Assembly: GCA_009663005.1 (NCBI GenBank)
Contig: VIGQ01002100.1
Location: forward strand, 1 to 25,000
Direction of reading: 5' to 3'
From: Actinidia chinensis
Lineage: Eukaryota > Streptophyta > Magnoliopsida > Ericales > Actinidiaceae
DNA length: 25,000 nucleotides
Shown here: positions 1 through 9,117 of the stretch, piece by piece
How positions within the stretch are numbered: position 1 is the stretch's first letter
Layout: the number at the start of each line of letters is the position of its first letter
Translations under genes and position numbers: made by a program
The notes under the pieces: generated by a model
The model's input: the letters and a program-made list of their open reading frames with translations, nothing else
Told to the model about the DNA's origin: nothing
The model's database searches: none

Positions 1-230
1 AAAGTGCTGTAAGGTCACGTCATATTTTCGAGGACTAATTATAATTTTTTCCCTTAAAGTATAATTCTGCTCAATTGATCCTTATATAATTTTGTCAATG
101 TTAGCCGCTTCAACTTATCAATTTGAATTACAATCCAACCCAATCACTTTGTAACAACACAATTGAACAGTGTGGAGCCAAGTGGGCCCCAAAACCAAAA
201 ACCCAAAAACCAATACCCAACATCCAAATC

Positions 231-717
231 TGTTAGACTATCTATATTGAGCTCACATTAATTGTGGACTTTTGTTGGTTAATAATACGGTTGGCCCAAT
301 AGGGATGAGCAGCATGGAAAGCTCAATCAGGTTGTGATCTATTGGGTTAGTGTGCACCTATTTTAATTAATGTGGTTTGGACGGTAATTATGTGGGCCTT
401 AATTAGTCAAGTGAGCCCTTTATGGAGGGGCCCAATGTGACTGGGTTTTATTTATTTATTTATAAATAAAGGCTAAGTCCCTCTTTCCCCATATACTAAG
501 ACAGAATCTCCATAAAATTATTTCCGTCATACAGAAAGTGGTAAAAGAAAGACTAGCCATTAAACAAGTATTTTGTCATTTTCAGGATGAATCATCGCTT
601 CATTGAGATTACTAATAAGGAGTATTGAGGTAAGTTTTTTCGCATTCGTTCTTGATATTGATTTTTATGTTCCTATATTCACATATATAACATAATTATG
701 TAATATATTATCTTACA
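231..717 (+). mobile_element. Solo LTR of an LTR retrotransposon (487 bp)
   Basis: The segment starts TGTTAG and ends CTTACA, the short TG...CA inverted termini typical of LTRs. The flanks are 'aaatc' (226-230) and 'agtc' (718-721). The paralogous uninterrupted site near 1600-1612 reads 'catccaagatccaccc', so 'agatc' fits an original 5-bp target duplication that later lost or changed a base. A TATA-like box, TATAAATAAA, lies at 461-470, about mid-element, where an LTR promoter is expected. No internal gag-pol region is present, so this is a solo LTR left by LTR-LTR recombination. Superfamily (Copia or Gypsy) cannot be decided from the LTR alone. The strand is inferred from the TATA box. Confidence 0.8.
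461..470 (+). promoter_or_regulatory. TATA-like box inside the solo LTR
   Basis: The sequence tataaataaa lies 230 bp into the LTR, followed by a pyrimidine-rich stretch ('ctctttcccc', about 481-490) near the expected transcription start. This layout matches a U3/R junction. Whether it is still active cannot be told from sequence. Confidence 0.5.
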
Positions 718-1145
718 AGTCCACCACCCACGTAACACCGGGCCGCCACCCAACCCCTTCTTCTTCCCCCAATCCCTAACGCCTTCCAAGTTCCACCACA
801 CCCCCGACATTGGCAGACACGAGAAAGGAGAATATTCTTATACACATTAACCGTTCCCACCAATCAATCGCTCCACCTTTTCTATTTCCCACCAATCCGC
901 CGCAAAATGATTAGAATCTACAGCGGTCTTGATAATTTGGGGTCACGCGATTGTGCATTTAATTCTCCTAACTGTACGGTGACTTTGTTACGGAGAGCAA
1001 GCGTTGGGGTGCGAAGGTGTAGGCAATGGGAAGAGACTTGGTTGGTGTAATGGTTTTTTTTTTTTTGGGGGGGGGGGGAAAAAAATTTTTTTGGGGTAGG
1101 AAAAGGGGATGGATTAGGGTTTCATACATTGCGTCTAGGAAACAT

Positions 1146-1379
1146 ACATTTCCGTTTTTTCTCTCTCTATTTTTTTCTTATCCCCCTTCCATTATCCACC
1201 CGATACTCTTATTTCGGGTGAGGGCCACCCAAAAATTATCTGCCTCTATTCCCGCCTGCTGGAAAAACTTATCCGAGAGAAAAGTTATCCGCCTGGCATA
1301 TACATCCCAACGCCGATAGCAAAATTATCCGGGAGAAAAAAGTTATTCCCTCGCTATCCGCTAACTAAACAAAAAGCCC
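1146..1379. mobile_element. Half-copy of the A/B/C miniature inverted-repeat element (copy A)
   Basis: Read on the reverse strand, this segment follows the left arm of the elements at 7692 and 10131. Shared pieces are 'cttatccccc', 'ggccacccaaaaatt', repeated 'ttatccg' motifs followed by 'ggagaaa', and a terminal part near 'gctatccgct'. Its outer end ('...aaaaagccc') is followed by TAA at 1380-1382, consistent with the 3-bp TTA/TAA target duplication of the PIF/Harbinger (Tourist-like) group. Only one arm is present, and the opposite terminus is missing. The element sits exactly between the two tandem copies. Confidence 0.6.
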
Positions 1380-1995
1380 TAAGTTCTATCAGGGTCACTC
1401 ATAATTTCGTAGGACTAATTATCATTTTTTTCTTAAAATTTAAATTATTCTCAATTTGATCCTTAGAATAATTTTTGTCTGTAGCCGCTCACACTTATCA
1501 ATTTGATACTATCCAACCCAATCACTTGTAACAATACATTGAACACTGGCTTAATGTGGACCAAGTGGGACCCAAACCAAAAACCCAAAACCAATACCCA
1601 GCATCCAAGATCCACCCCCACGTAACACGGGCCCCACCCCTTTCTTTTTCCCCCAATCCCTAACCCTTCAAGTTCCAACCACACCCCGAAATTGCAGACA
1701 CGAGAAAAGAATCTTTCTTAACACCAATCACCCGTTCCCCACCAATCCGAACGCAATGATTAGATTCACAACAGCCGGTATTGTAATTTGGGTCACGCAT
1801 TGTGCTATTTAGAGTTCTAACTACTGTGGCTGTTGATTTTGTTAGCGGATAGTCAAGCTGTTGGGGTGCGGAAGTGGAGGCAATGGAAGATGAGCGGTGG
1901 TTGGTTGCATGTTGGGATTGGGGTAGGAAAAGGGGATGGATTAGGGTTTCAATTGGATATTTGGGTTTTGGCTTTGCGTCTTAGTTGTGGGTCTC
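1380..1995. repeat. Second copy of the local tandem unit, uninterrupted
   Basis: This is the partner of 1-1145. It lacks the solo LTR, and the junction 'catccaagatccaccc' (about 1600-1616) is the empty site. Homology is clear to about 1955 and weakly traceable to about 1990 ('tttgcgtcttag' against 'ttgcgtctagg'). Short open frames of under 80 codons in both strands match nothing I recognise. I treat them as chance frames. Confidence 0.7.
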
Positions 1996-2160
1996 GGGCA
2001 TATCATGAAATGCGTCTCCTCTCGGTGATTGCAGTAAAAAATTATTGGTTTAGGGGGGCCAAAATGTGAATGCATCAATACTTCAAGATGATTCTTTTTT
2101 GCACAATGATACACACATTTCTTATTTTTCTCTTTTTTAATCATTTTTTTTAATTCCTTA

Positions 2161-2524
2161 AGATCATTCTTTTTAAAAATTTAAATTAATCTAACGATCA
2201 TAAATATAAAATTTCATAATATTGATTTTGTAGCTTATACTCAAAGTTTTATTTAGATGTCCCATTTTCCTAAAAATGAATCAGGAGCAACGGTTTGAGT
2301 GAGCTTTTGCCTTAGGCAAGATCTCCTTGGCAGGCTATAGCCTCCTAATTTAACCCAAAGTCATGTGCTCATCCGTCTGGATCAATCTTTTTATATCCCC
2401 ATGAATAGCTTACATATAGCGGACCCAAATTACGAGTCCTAATAATTTTTTGATTTTTTTTGGATGAATCGCTCATCCATAGACCTAATATGGGGTCAAA
2501 CCTCTTCATCAAAATAAACCACAA
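2161..2524. repeat. Duplicated segment, copy 1 (partner 7351-7691)
   Basis: This aligns throughout with 7351-7691. Shared stretches include 'aaatttcataatattgatttt', 'ctcaaagttttattta', 'aaaaatgaatca', 'gatctccttg', 'ctatagcct', 'catgaatagcttac', 'ttacgagtcc' and 'catcaaaataaa'. Short palindromes such as aggctatagcct lie inside. There is no coding signal. It is probably a dispersed repeat or a local segmental copy. The other copy ends exactly at a miniature transposon, while this copy continues into 'accacaaatgattcac'. Confidence 0.75.
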
Positions 2525-2606
2525 ATGATTCACGATAACACAAGTTGGACCCCAATGCCAGCACAATGCATACTTTTTTGGCTGGATTCCACACTACTTT
2601 GTAACT

Positions 2607-4057
2607 AGGGTAATTATACTCCTTCTTCCTGAAGTTTGTCTTTAATATGCAGCACAAGCACCCCTCATATTTAAAAAATTACACTGACCCCCCTGAACTT
2701 TAAAAATTATCTTTCCACCCCTGACACCCTTCTCCCTTTTTAAAAAATGACAAATACCCCCCACTCTCTCTCCATCCCTCCTCTCTCTCTCCCCCCTATC
2801 TCCTCTTTTTTTACTCTTTTATTTTTATTTTTATTTTATTTTTACTTTGTAATTATTATTAATTTTTTAATACCATTAATTCCGTTTTTTAACAAAAAAA
2901 ATAATTCACATTTTGGTTTACTTTTTCTTATTTTGTTTCTTTGTCCCTTTTAGTTTTATTTTTTTTACTTTTTATTATTTTTTTTTTTAATCAATTTTGA
3001 TTCTGGTTTGTAAAAAAACAAAAAATGATTCCTATTGTTGTTACTTTTTTTTTTGTACTATTTTTATTTATTTTGATTTTTTTAATGTTATTTTTATTTT
3101 TAATACCCTTTTGAGTCATTTTTTATTTTTTTATTTTTTTATTTTTCTATTTTCTTTAATACCCGTTGATTCTTTTTTTTTTTTTTCTTTTTTTAATACC
3201 ATTTGGGAGTCGAAGGTTATTAAAAGGGAAAAAATCAACATGGTATTAAAAAAAATCAAGGGGTATTAAAGAAAAAACCTAAAAATGAATCAAATAGTAT
3301 TAAAAACAAATAATAATAAAAAATAAAAAGGTACCCTTTGATTCTTTTTTTATTCAACAAAAAGGTTTCACTTTTTTTTTTACTGACTTTTTTTTATTTT
3401 GTAACCTTTTTATTATTTTTTATTAATTTTTTTTAATACCCTTTGATTTCATTTCCTTTTTCTTTCAATTTTTTTTATTTAATAACCCTTTGATTTTTTT
3501 AATACCATTTATTTTTTTATCTTTTTAATACCCTTTGACTCCTAAAATGGTATAAAAAAAAAAGAATAAAGGTATTAAAAAAATAATAAAAAAAAACTCA
3601 AAAAATAACAGGGTACAAAAAAAAGTTAAAAAAAGGTTAATTTTTTGTTTAAGAAAAAATAACTCAAACGGTATTAAATAATAAGAATAAAAAAAAGTAA
3701 AAAAGAAAAAAATAAAGGTACAAAAAGAAAAAAAGAAAAAAAGTACAAAAATGTGAATTATTTTTGTTAAAAAAAAGCATCAATGCGTATTAAAAATAAT
3801 AATTGATACCAAATAAAAATAAAAATAAAAGAGTAAAAGAGAAGAGAGAGAGTTTGGAGGGAGAGAGAGATGGGGAATATTTTTGGTCATTTCATAAAAA
3901 GATAAGAGTGTCAGGGTGTTAGGGATGAAGAGAATTTTTTTAAATCTCCGGGAGGTTAGTGTAATTTTTCAAACGTCAAGGATATTTTTTATATTAAAAA
4001 CAAATATCAGAGGAGGTCAATGTAATCTCAGACAAATCTCAGAGGAGTTCAACTGTG
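2607..4057. mobile_element. Long foldback element I (about 1.45 kb), Mutator-like MITE candidate
   Basis: The left arm (about 2607-3250) and the reverse complement of the right arm (about 3500-4057) match in order: 'aaaaattacactgac' / 'aaaaattacactaac', a 'ccctgacac' region, 'aaatgac', CT-rich tract, 'tactcttttatttttatttt', and 'aacaaaaa.ataattcacattttg'. The arms are strongly strand-asymmetric, pyrimidine-rich on the left and purine-rich on the right. The core repeats 'taatacc(c/a)tttgattc'-like words many times. There is no open frame of note. Long terminal inverted repeats and no coding content suggest a MULE-related foldback element. I could not identify a clean target-site duplication. 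Confidence 0.65.
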
Positions 4058-4071
4058 AAAAAGATGTACAT

Positions 4072-4143
4072 CAGCACATCCATATCTAATCAACTGAAAA
4101 GCAACAAACTTTTCATAATCTTTCCCATACCTTGCATTTCTAT
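4072..4143. repeat. Short dispersed repeat, copy 1 (partner 9340-9409)
   Basis: Both copies share 'tctaatcaact', 'aaaagca', 'tcataatctt' and 'ccttgcatttcta' in order. The repeat lies between two foldback elements and may be a fragment of a larger element. Confidence 0.6.
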
Positions 4144-4565
4144 CAAAGAAATTTATCCCCGAGAGCTTATCCTCTCAACCCTTGACACCACCTAACACCA
4201 CCCTTCGCACATGTCTCCTTCTGAAATGATCAAAATACCCCTATACTCTCTCTCTTTCATCCCTCCACACCCCCCCTCTCTCTCTCTCTCTCTCTTTTTC
4301 TCTCGTTTTTTTATTTTTTTAAATTTTTTTTCAATTTTTTTATTTTTTTTTTTTTACTATTAATTTTTTTTTCCAGTTTTTTTCCTTCTTTTTTTCTTCT
4401 TTTTTTATCAAATTTATTTCTTTTTTTTTTGTTTTATTATTTTTTAGATAAATAATTTTTTTATTATATGTTGGTAATCTTTTATTATTTTTAGTTATAA
4501 ATTTTGGGGAGACCTTCTTTTATAAACATTTAAACACATATACAAATATGGCGTTTGTGGGGTCC

Positions 4566-4812
4566 TTTAACGGGCGAAGGAGATTCATTACCTGTGTCAC
4601 GAGTTTTGTTTGTGATAATTTAAAGGAGAGAGGTTATTATATGTGTCCATGGTTTGGGGGTACATTAACAGGGAGAGGAGGTACAACATAATGTCAGGAA
4701 GTTGTTGAATAATTTAAAGGAGGGAGAACGTTTACCATGGTATCAATGTGGTTTGTGGGTTAATTTAAAGGCAGGAGGTAGATGTTACTACATGTGTTAG
4801 GTGTAAGATTTT
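4566..4812. repeat. Five-unit minisatellite of about 50 bp
   Basis: Units begin with (t/a)tTTAA(A/C)(a)GG near 4566, 4619, 4665, 4713 and 4764, spaced 53, 46, 48 and 51 bases. Each has a purine block like 'ggaggaggt', then often 'acatgtgt' and 'ggtttgtgggt'. The units are imperfect, so this is an old array. It lies inside foldback element II, upstream of the transposase relic. Confidence 0.65.
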
Positions 4813-5124
4813 TTTTCCTATATATATATATATTATGAAAAACCCTTTCTCTAGAGTTCTCATATTCGTCATATCATCAACTCTTTCAATTTATAATCAG
4901 ATTGTGGTTAACAACTTTTTTTTTCGAATCTCATAGTTAGAGCACTTGTCTTACTCATTTTATAGTTGGACAGCTGAGAGTGATATTCAATGGGAGAAAC
5001 GTCTCCCAGAAGAGGTCGTGGACTATACCCTACATTTAACCACTGATTAGGCAGTATTGTTATTTTTTTCAACTATAGTGAAAGTAGATTCGTATAACGT
5101 TTGTACTGATGCATATTTTATTAT

Positions 5125-5640
5125 TTATTGACAAACTTTTGAAGTAAGACTAAAGGATTAGAATGGGTGCTTCGTGGGTGGTCGCAAAATGAATCGGAGT
5201 TTGTTTATCAAAAGGTTCTGCTAATTTAAGGACGGCAAACTCCCTAATGCATTCTTGGTTGTGAAAGAGGAAGAAGTATTAACGGTCACGTTATCTTTTT
5301 TTAAGGACAACTTTTCAAAAAATACTGAAATCAAAAAATGTGATGACCATTGGAGTTACGGGTTATACCAAATCTCAAGATGTGTGTCAATGGTAGGTTT
5401 TTATTTGTAAAAAAAAAAAAAAAAAAAGTGGCGTTGTTCCATAAGCATGAAACATTAGCTAATATCTGGATGGCACAGCGTACCCCTTCAAGGCTCCAAC
5501 TAGTGACAAATAATTTGTACTCGAGATGGCTGAAGAGTACAAAACAATCGTGAATTCTCAATATCCTGAAAGATAGAGACCCTCAAAAAATATCACGGGG
5601 ATTCGGATATTTTAAAAGTTATTTTTTTTTTCATATGTTT
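5125..5640 (+). pseudogene. MULE (MURA-type) transposase N-terminal fragment, frameshifted
   Basis: Several short frames, in order, resemble the N-terminal region of plant Mutator-like transposases. A 'WV..VA..' block is near 5165-5190, followed by 'FIKRF' near 5205. Then come 'KKCDDHWSYGL' (about 5332-5364), 'HKHETLAN' (about 5440-5463), 'DGTAYPFKA' (about 5467-5493), 'FVLEMAEEYKTIV' (about 5515-5553) and 'ILKDRDPQKIS' (about 5560-5592). Family members usually read like W-V..., I-KRSD, KC-CPF, HNHELA, GHPYAGRL and NIL-LKERDP at these points. At least three frames are needed and an A18 run interrupts the reading. The catalytic DDE domain is absent. The zinc-finger Cys and H-x-H positions are partly visible. 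The call rests on motif order, not alignment. Confidence 0.5.
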
Positions 5641-6135
5641 ATGACAATCATAGTATTAAAAAGAAAAAAAATAATCAAGGGTATTTAAAAGAAAAAAATA
5701 AAGGGTATTAAAAAACAGGAATCAAAAGGTATTAAAGAAAAAATATAAAAAGTAAAAAAAAAATAAATCAAATCGTATTAAAAGAAATTGTAATATACAA
5801 TTAAAAATGGTATAAGAAAATAATAATAAAAGTGACAAAGAAAAAAAATCCATAATAACAGTGACAAATAAAAAAAATATAAAAGAGTATTAAAAGGACA
5901 AAAAAGATAATTAAAAAAAAAAGAAAAAAATGTGTTCAAAGAAAAAAAAGAAAAAAAGTAAGAAAAAAAAAATAAAAGAATAAAAAAGGGTCATTAAAAG
6001 AAAAAACATAAAGAGTTAATTGTAAATGGTAGTTTGGGTGGGGGGGGGGAAAAAAAGGAGATTGAGGACAAAAAGAAAATAAACAAAAAATATTAGTCAA
6101 TCGGGGAGATTCGGGAGGATAAATTTACTAGCCCC

Positions 6136-6500
6136 ATACCCTACATCCACGGTGCCCCCACTCCCATCCCATTCTCCTCCATAAAATTACTTTTATACCT
6201 CCTTTACTTTCTCTCCTCTTCTCTCTCTTTTTTTTTTTGTTATTTTTTTTTTAGTTTTTCTCTTTAGTTTTTTTTCCTCTTTTTTATCAATTTTTTTTTC
6301 AAATTTGTTTAATTTTATTTAGCTTTTGGTTTTATTTTTTTTTAATCAATTTTTTTTATTTTTTTCATCAATTATCTTTTGTTTTTTTTTGCTATTAGTA
6401 ATGTTTACTTATATGTTATTATTATTTTTTTTTTTCATATATTATACTTTTTCCTCATATTCATTAACTTTTTTTGTGTAATAACATCTATTGGTTTTTA
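6136..6500. repeat. Pyrimidine-rich arm, probable remnant of a third foldback element
   Basis: The order 'ccctacatccac', 'cattctcctcc', 'aaaattactttta', 'tacctcctttactttctctc' followed by T-rich DNA resembles the left arm at 4170-4450. No facing purine-rich arm follows before 7350, so this would be a one-armed remnant. Low complexity weakens the assignment. Confidence 0.4.
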
Positions 6501-7350
6501 TTAAAAATATGACACCATTTTGAAGGTTTTGGTTTTGGCACACCTCGCACTCAAATGGGCCAACCACATCGTTTGATGATTTCATTGTAAATTTTTTTGG
6601 GCAAGGCTTTTGCCTTCAAAAAGATACTGTGATCGTTCATATTTTTCTTCTCTTCACAATCAACGAATCTTTTTTAGGATTTGTCGCCCTATAAATTAGC
6701 AGACCTTTTGATAACTAACATTTCCATCTCTACCTGCACAACCCTGTCAATAAATAACAATATGCATCAATACAACGTTAATTGTTAGAGTACTAATTCT
6801 GTTAGCATGGTTTTGAATGTTTCCTCACCATTACAACCAGAACCTAAGCTGATAAACGAGGCTAACGAGTTGTGCAAGCTTGTTAAAAACCTTAACAAAA
6901 TTTAAAAATATATTTGAGCTTGAATTGTTTAAATACAAACCAAACTTAAACAAACTTTTTAAAAACAGATTGTTCGAGAGCAAACGATTTGTGTCAAGTT
7001 TGAGTCCCGAAAGTTAACCAGCTTTAAATTATGTTTGAGTAATAAATCATCTCAACAAGCTTTAGTGTTGGAGCATACTCAGCAGGCTTGCTTCGTTATC
7101 ACCCTTACCCGTACTTTTTTTTTTAAAATTCACGTGTACAACCACTTGAAGCTAACTCAGTTCGTTTATTTAATTTATTTTTTGGATAAATTAGAAGAAT
7201 TTAAGAGGGAATTGATATGTTTATCTTTATTTCACAAACATTATTTTTCTATATACTTTGATTTTTGTCAAGCCACCTCACTCTGTGCACTATTTTGATA
7301 TCAATGCTCTCATGGTGATTTGATCATTTGATTGGTAGGTCCCTTCGTAA
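6501..7350. other. Intergenic stretch with degenerate repeat-like sequence
   Basis: No gene is seen. Positions about 6840-7095 contain scattered words such as 'aacgag', 'gagcttg', 'gtttgag' and 'aagctt', which resemble a widespread type of degraded plant interspersed repeat. A small hairpin, 'aaggcttttgcctt', lies near 6604-6617. An 87-codon open frame (7035-7298) is AT-rich, matches nothing I know and is best taken as chance. Confidence 0.4.
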
Positions 7351-7691
7351 AATCAATCTTTTAAAAATTAAATTAATCTGACATCATAAAGATCAAATTT
7401 CATAATATTGATTTGTTGCTTATGTCTCAAAGTTTTATTTATGTGGCCCATTTCTAAAAATGAATCAAGAGCATGGTTTGAACTTTGCCTTAGCACGATC
7501 TCCTTGCCAGACTATAGCCTTCCTATTTACCAGATCATGTGCCCCAGTCATGAATTAATTTTTTTTTGTCATGAATAGCTTACTATTATAGACCCCAAAA
7601 TTACGAGTCCATATATAATTTTTTTGGTGAACACTTATTCCATATAGACCTAAATATGGGCAAAAAACTATCATCAAAATAAAACCACTAA
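7351..7691. repeat. Duplicated segment, copy 2 (partner 2161-2524)
   Basis: Same landmarks as copy 1. It ends in 'aaaaccactaa', where copy 1 reads 'aataaaccacaaatgatt'. The divergence point coincides with the TAA that precedes miniature element B, so copy 1 gives the approximate unoccupied sequence on the left side. Confidence 0.75.
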
Positions 7692-7844
7692 GGGGTCCGT
7701 TTGTCTGGTGGATTTAGGTTGACGGGGATACCTTTTCCCCCCGTAATTTTTTTTCCCCCACTTCGTTTGGCTGGTGGATAAGGAGGCGGATAATTTTATG
7801 CCCCCGGATAATTTTTTCCCCCAGCAGGTGGATAAGAGGCGGAT

Positions 7845-7881
<37 letters not shown>

Positions 7882-8062
7882 GTGGATAGTGGTGAGAGGA
7901 TAAGAAAAATATATAAAACAAAAAACAAATGTAATAATTTTTTATTTATATATATATAGAGAGAAACAAAATTCCTTTTGGTTATATCTAAATATTTTAT
8001 ATTTGTTTCTCTCTATATATTTTCTTTCCTTATCCCCACCCTTATCCGACCCATTCTAGCCA
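7692..8062. mobile_element. Miniature inverted-repeat element, copy B (right end truncated)
   Basis: It starts 'ggggtccgtttgtctggtgg' directly after TAA (7689-7691). Blocks shared with copy C are 'ggtggataag', '(c)ggataattttt...ccc', 'agcaggtggataag', 'ggcctagaccctaactaaaa', 'gttatccg', 'gataagaaaaa', 'gtttctctctatata' and 'ccttatccccacc'. The right arm stops at 'cccattcta' (about 8062), about 105 bases short of where copy C ends. The family has PIF/Harbinger-like features: a GGSCCGTTTG-type tip and a 3-bp TTA/TAA target. Confidence 0.65.
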
Positions 8063-8236
8063 CGTATTTAAGAATTTTCCAATATTTAGTATTTTTCTTA
8101 ATTTAAATATTAAAATTTTACATACTTGCTCCCAATCCCACACTTCGAGGCTTACTGATTGTAGTGGTGGGGAGGCGGAGATGGCTATGGGAGTTGAGTT
8201 GGAGTTGGAGTTGGAGAGAGAGACACAATATATACT
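8063..8236. other. Spacer with short GTTGGA minisatellite
   Basis: An AT-rich spacer separates element B from the paralogous block. A small (gttgga)-type array lies at about 8189-8217. A comparable GTTGGTGTTGGTGTTGGG-like stretch lies at the equivalent place after element C (about 10618-10640), suggesting that this spacer also belongs to the duplicated block. Confidence 0.45.
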
Positions 8237-9117
8237 TTTTTTATTTGTTTACTTTATGCGTGAACGTGTTGGAATTTATTGTCATTTTCACTTCACTTGC
8301 TTTTTTAATCTTGTGAAGTGGTAAGGATAATTTGTAATTTCCAAAATTACGAGAATTAGACTGTATAGTAAATTATCTTACTTCCCTTGAGATTTTTAAT
8401 AAATACAGACATTTTCCTATAGTTTTTTTAAATTCATACTAAGATATTTCTGTTGCAACTATTAAAATTTTTTTGTTAAAGGATCTATCTATTCTATCTA
8501 TATATATACAAAATTATGACACAATTTAGTTTGCTAAATGTTCTTAGCTATGAACAATGCAAACTTTGCAGTAGCTAAACATCAACTAAATAACTAAATA
8601 ATACATTGTTTAATACTTAATTATTGGGCATTTCATATTATTATCATTCCTCAGTTCTCTGACTTCTCTACAATCGATTACGATCGGATATGGAGACAAC
8701 GTGTGAGTAATTTCATTTCCTCCGTGCTTTATGTACTGCATTCTTACATTTTTTTAACTAATTAAAAATAGTTGTTAGCATCAATTTGTTTTTTTATCAA
8801 AAACATACACTATTAAGTCCCCAAAAAACGGACCCGTTGTCATAAATAAGGTGTGTGGTTATTGCTTATAATATTCACATAGTAAATTTTCAAATTTTTT
8901 TTAATCGTGGTTGTTTTTCTAGCCGTATTTTCCTAACTTTAATTAGTTTGTTTTTTCTAAGTATATGCCTTGTTGGTGTGATATTTTTTTTATAATTTTT
9001 TGAAGTTTGTCATAATTTCTTTTACTTTTTTTTATTAATCATGACGAGAGCAACTGAAAAAGTTACGCTACTAGGAAAATATTTTATTTTTAAGAAACCT
9101 CAAGTAAAAATGTTTTG
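8237..9117. repeat. Paralogous block X (partner 10670-11884)
   Basis: Aligns by eye with 10670-11884. Landmarks are 'attacgaga(a/g)', 'aactattaaaatttttttgttaaa'-type stretches, 'ttctctacaa.atcga', a 'gtgagt' word, 'attcacatagtaaa', 'tttctag', 'ttagtttgttttttctaa', 'aaaagtta.(g/a)ctacta' and 'cctcaag'. It encodes no recognised protein. Positions 8665-8708 have the look of a short exon ending in a splice donor. Confidence 0.7.
8665..8708 (+). other. Exon/splice-donor-like module, copy 1
   Basis: The sequence 'ctctacaatcgattacgatc' is followed by 'atggagacaac' and the donor-like GTGAGT (8703-8708). The next 200-odd bases are AT-rich with a T-tract and 'tttttctag' near 8913-8921, like an intron with an acceptor. 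The same architecture recurs at 11446-11485 and 12078-12139. No downstream coding sequence is recognised. Confidence 0.4.

Larger units (their letters stand above)
1..1145. repeat. First copy of a local tandem unit, interrupted by a solo LTR
   Basis: Positions 1-230 and 718-1124 together align by eye with 1380-1960, with many small indels and substitutions. Shared landmarks in order are a 'gaggactaattat'-type stretch, 'tatccaacccaatcact', 'ccaagtgggcccc', 'caatacccaacatcc', 'cccccaatccctaac', 'gcagacacgagaaa' and 'ggatggattagggtttca'. The function is unknown: I recognise no protein in any frame. The unit could be an old transposon or a decayed gene 5' region. Around 1053-1085 this copy carries a chain of homopolymers (T14, G12, A7) absent from the second copy. 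After 1124 the copy shortens and runs into a miniature transposon remnant. Confidence 0.75.
4145..6135. mobile_element. Foldback element II enclosing a decayed MULE transposase
   Basis: A pyrimidine-rich left arm (about 4145-4480, with CT repeats and T-runs) faces a purine-rich right arm (about 5610-6130, with repeated 'ggtattaaaa' words, A-runs and a G10 run). The arms resemble those of foldback element I, including the 'ttaataccc...tttgatt' words on one strand. Near the tips 'aaatttatcc(c)ccga' pairs with the complement of 'tcgggaggataaattt'. Between the arms are a 50-bp minisatellite and a MULE transposase relic. Together these indicate an old Mutator-like element with long inverted arms. 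The outer limits are uncertain by tens of bases. Confidence 0.5.

Noticed and set aside
1026..1319. 97-codon open frame on the plus strand
   Set aside because: It runs through T14, G12 and A7 homopolymers and a MITE arm, giving a low-complexity peptide with no family resemblance.
1463..2144. Overlapping 65-78 codon frames on both strands
   Set aside because: They lie in the duplicated unit, are not conserved between its two copies and show no motif.
2747..3269. Phe/Leu-rich open frames that look like membrane segments
   Set aside because: They are simply translations of poly-T arms of the foldback element. Hydrophobicity follows from TTT and TTA codons.
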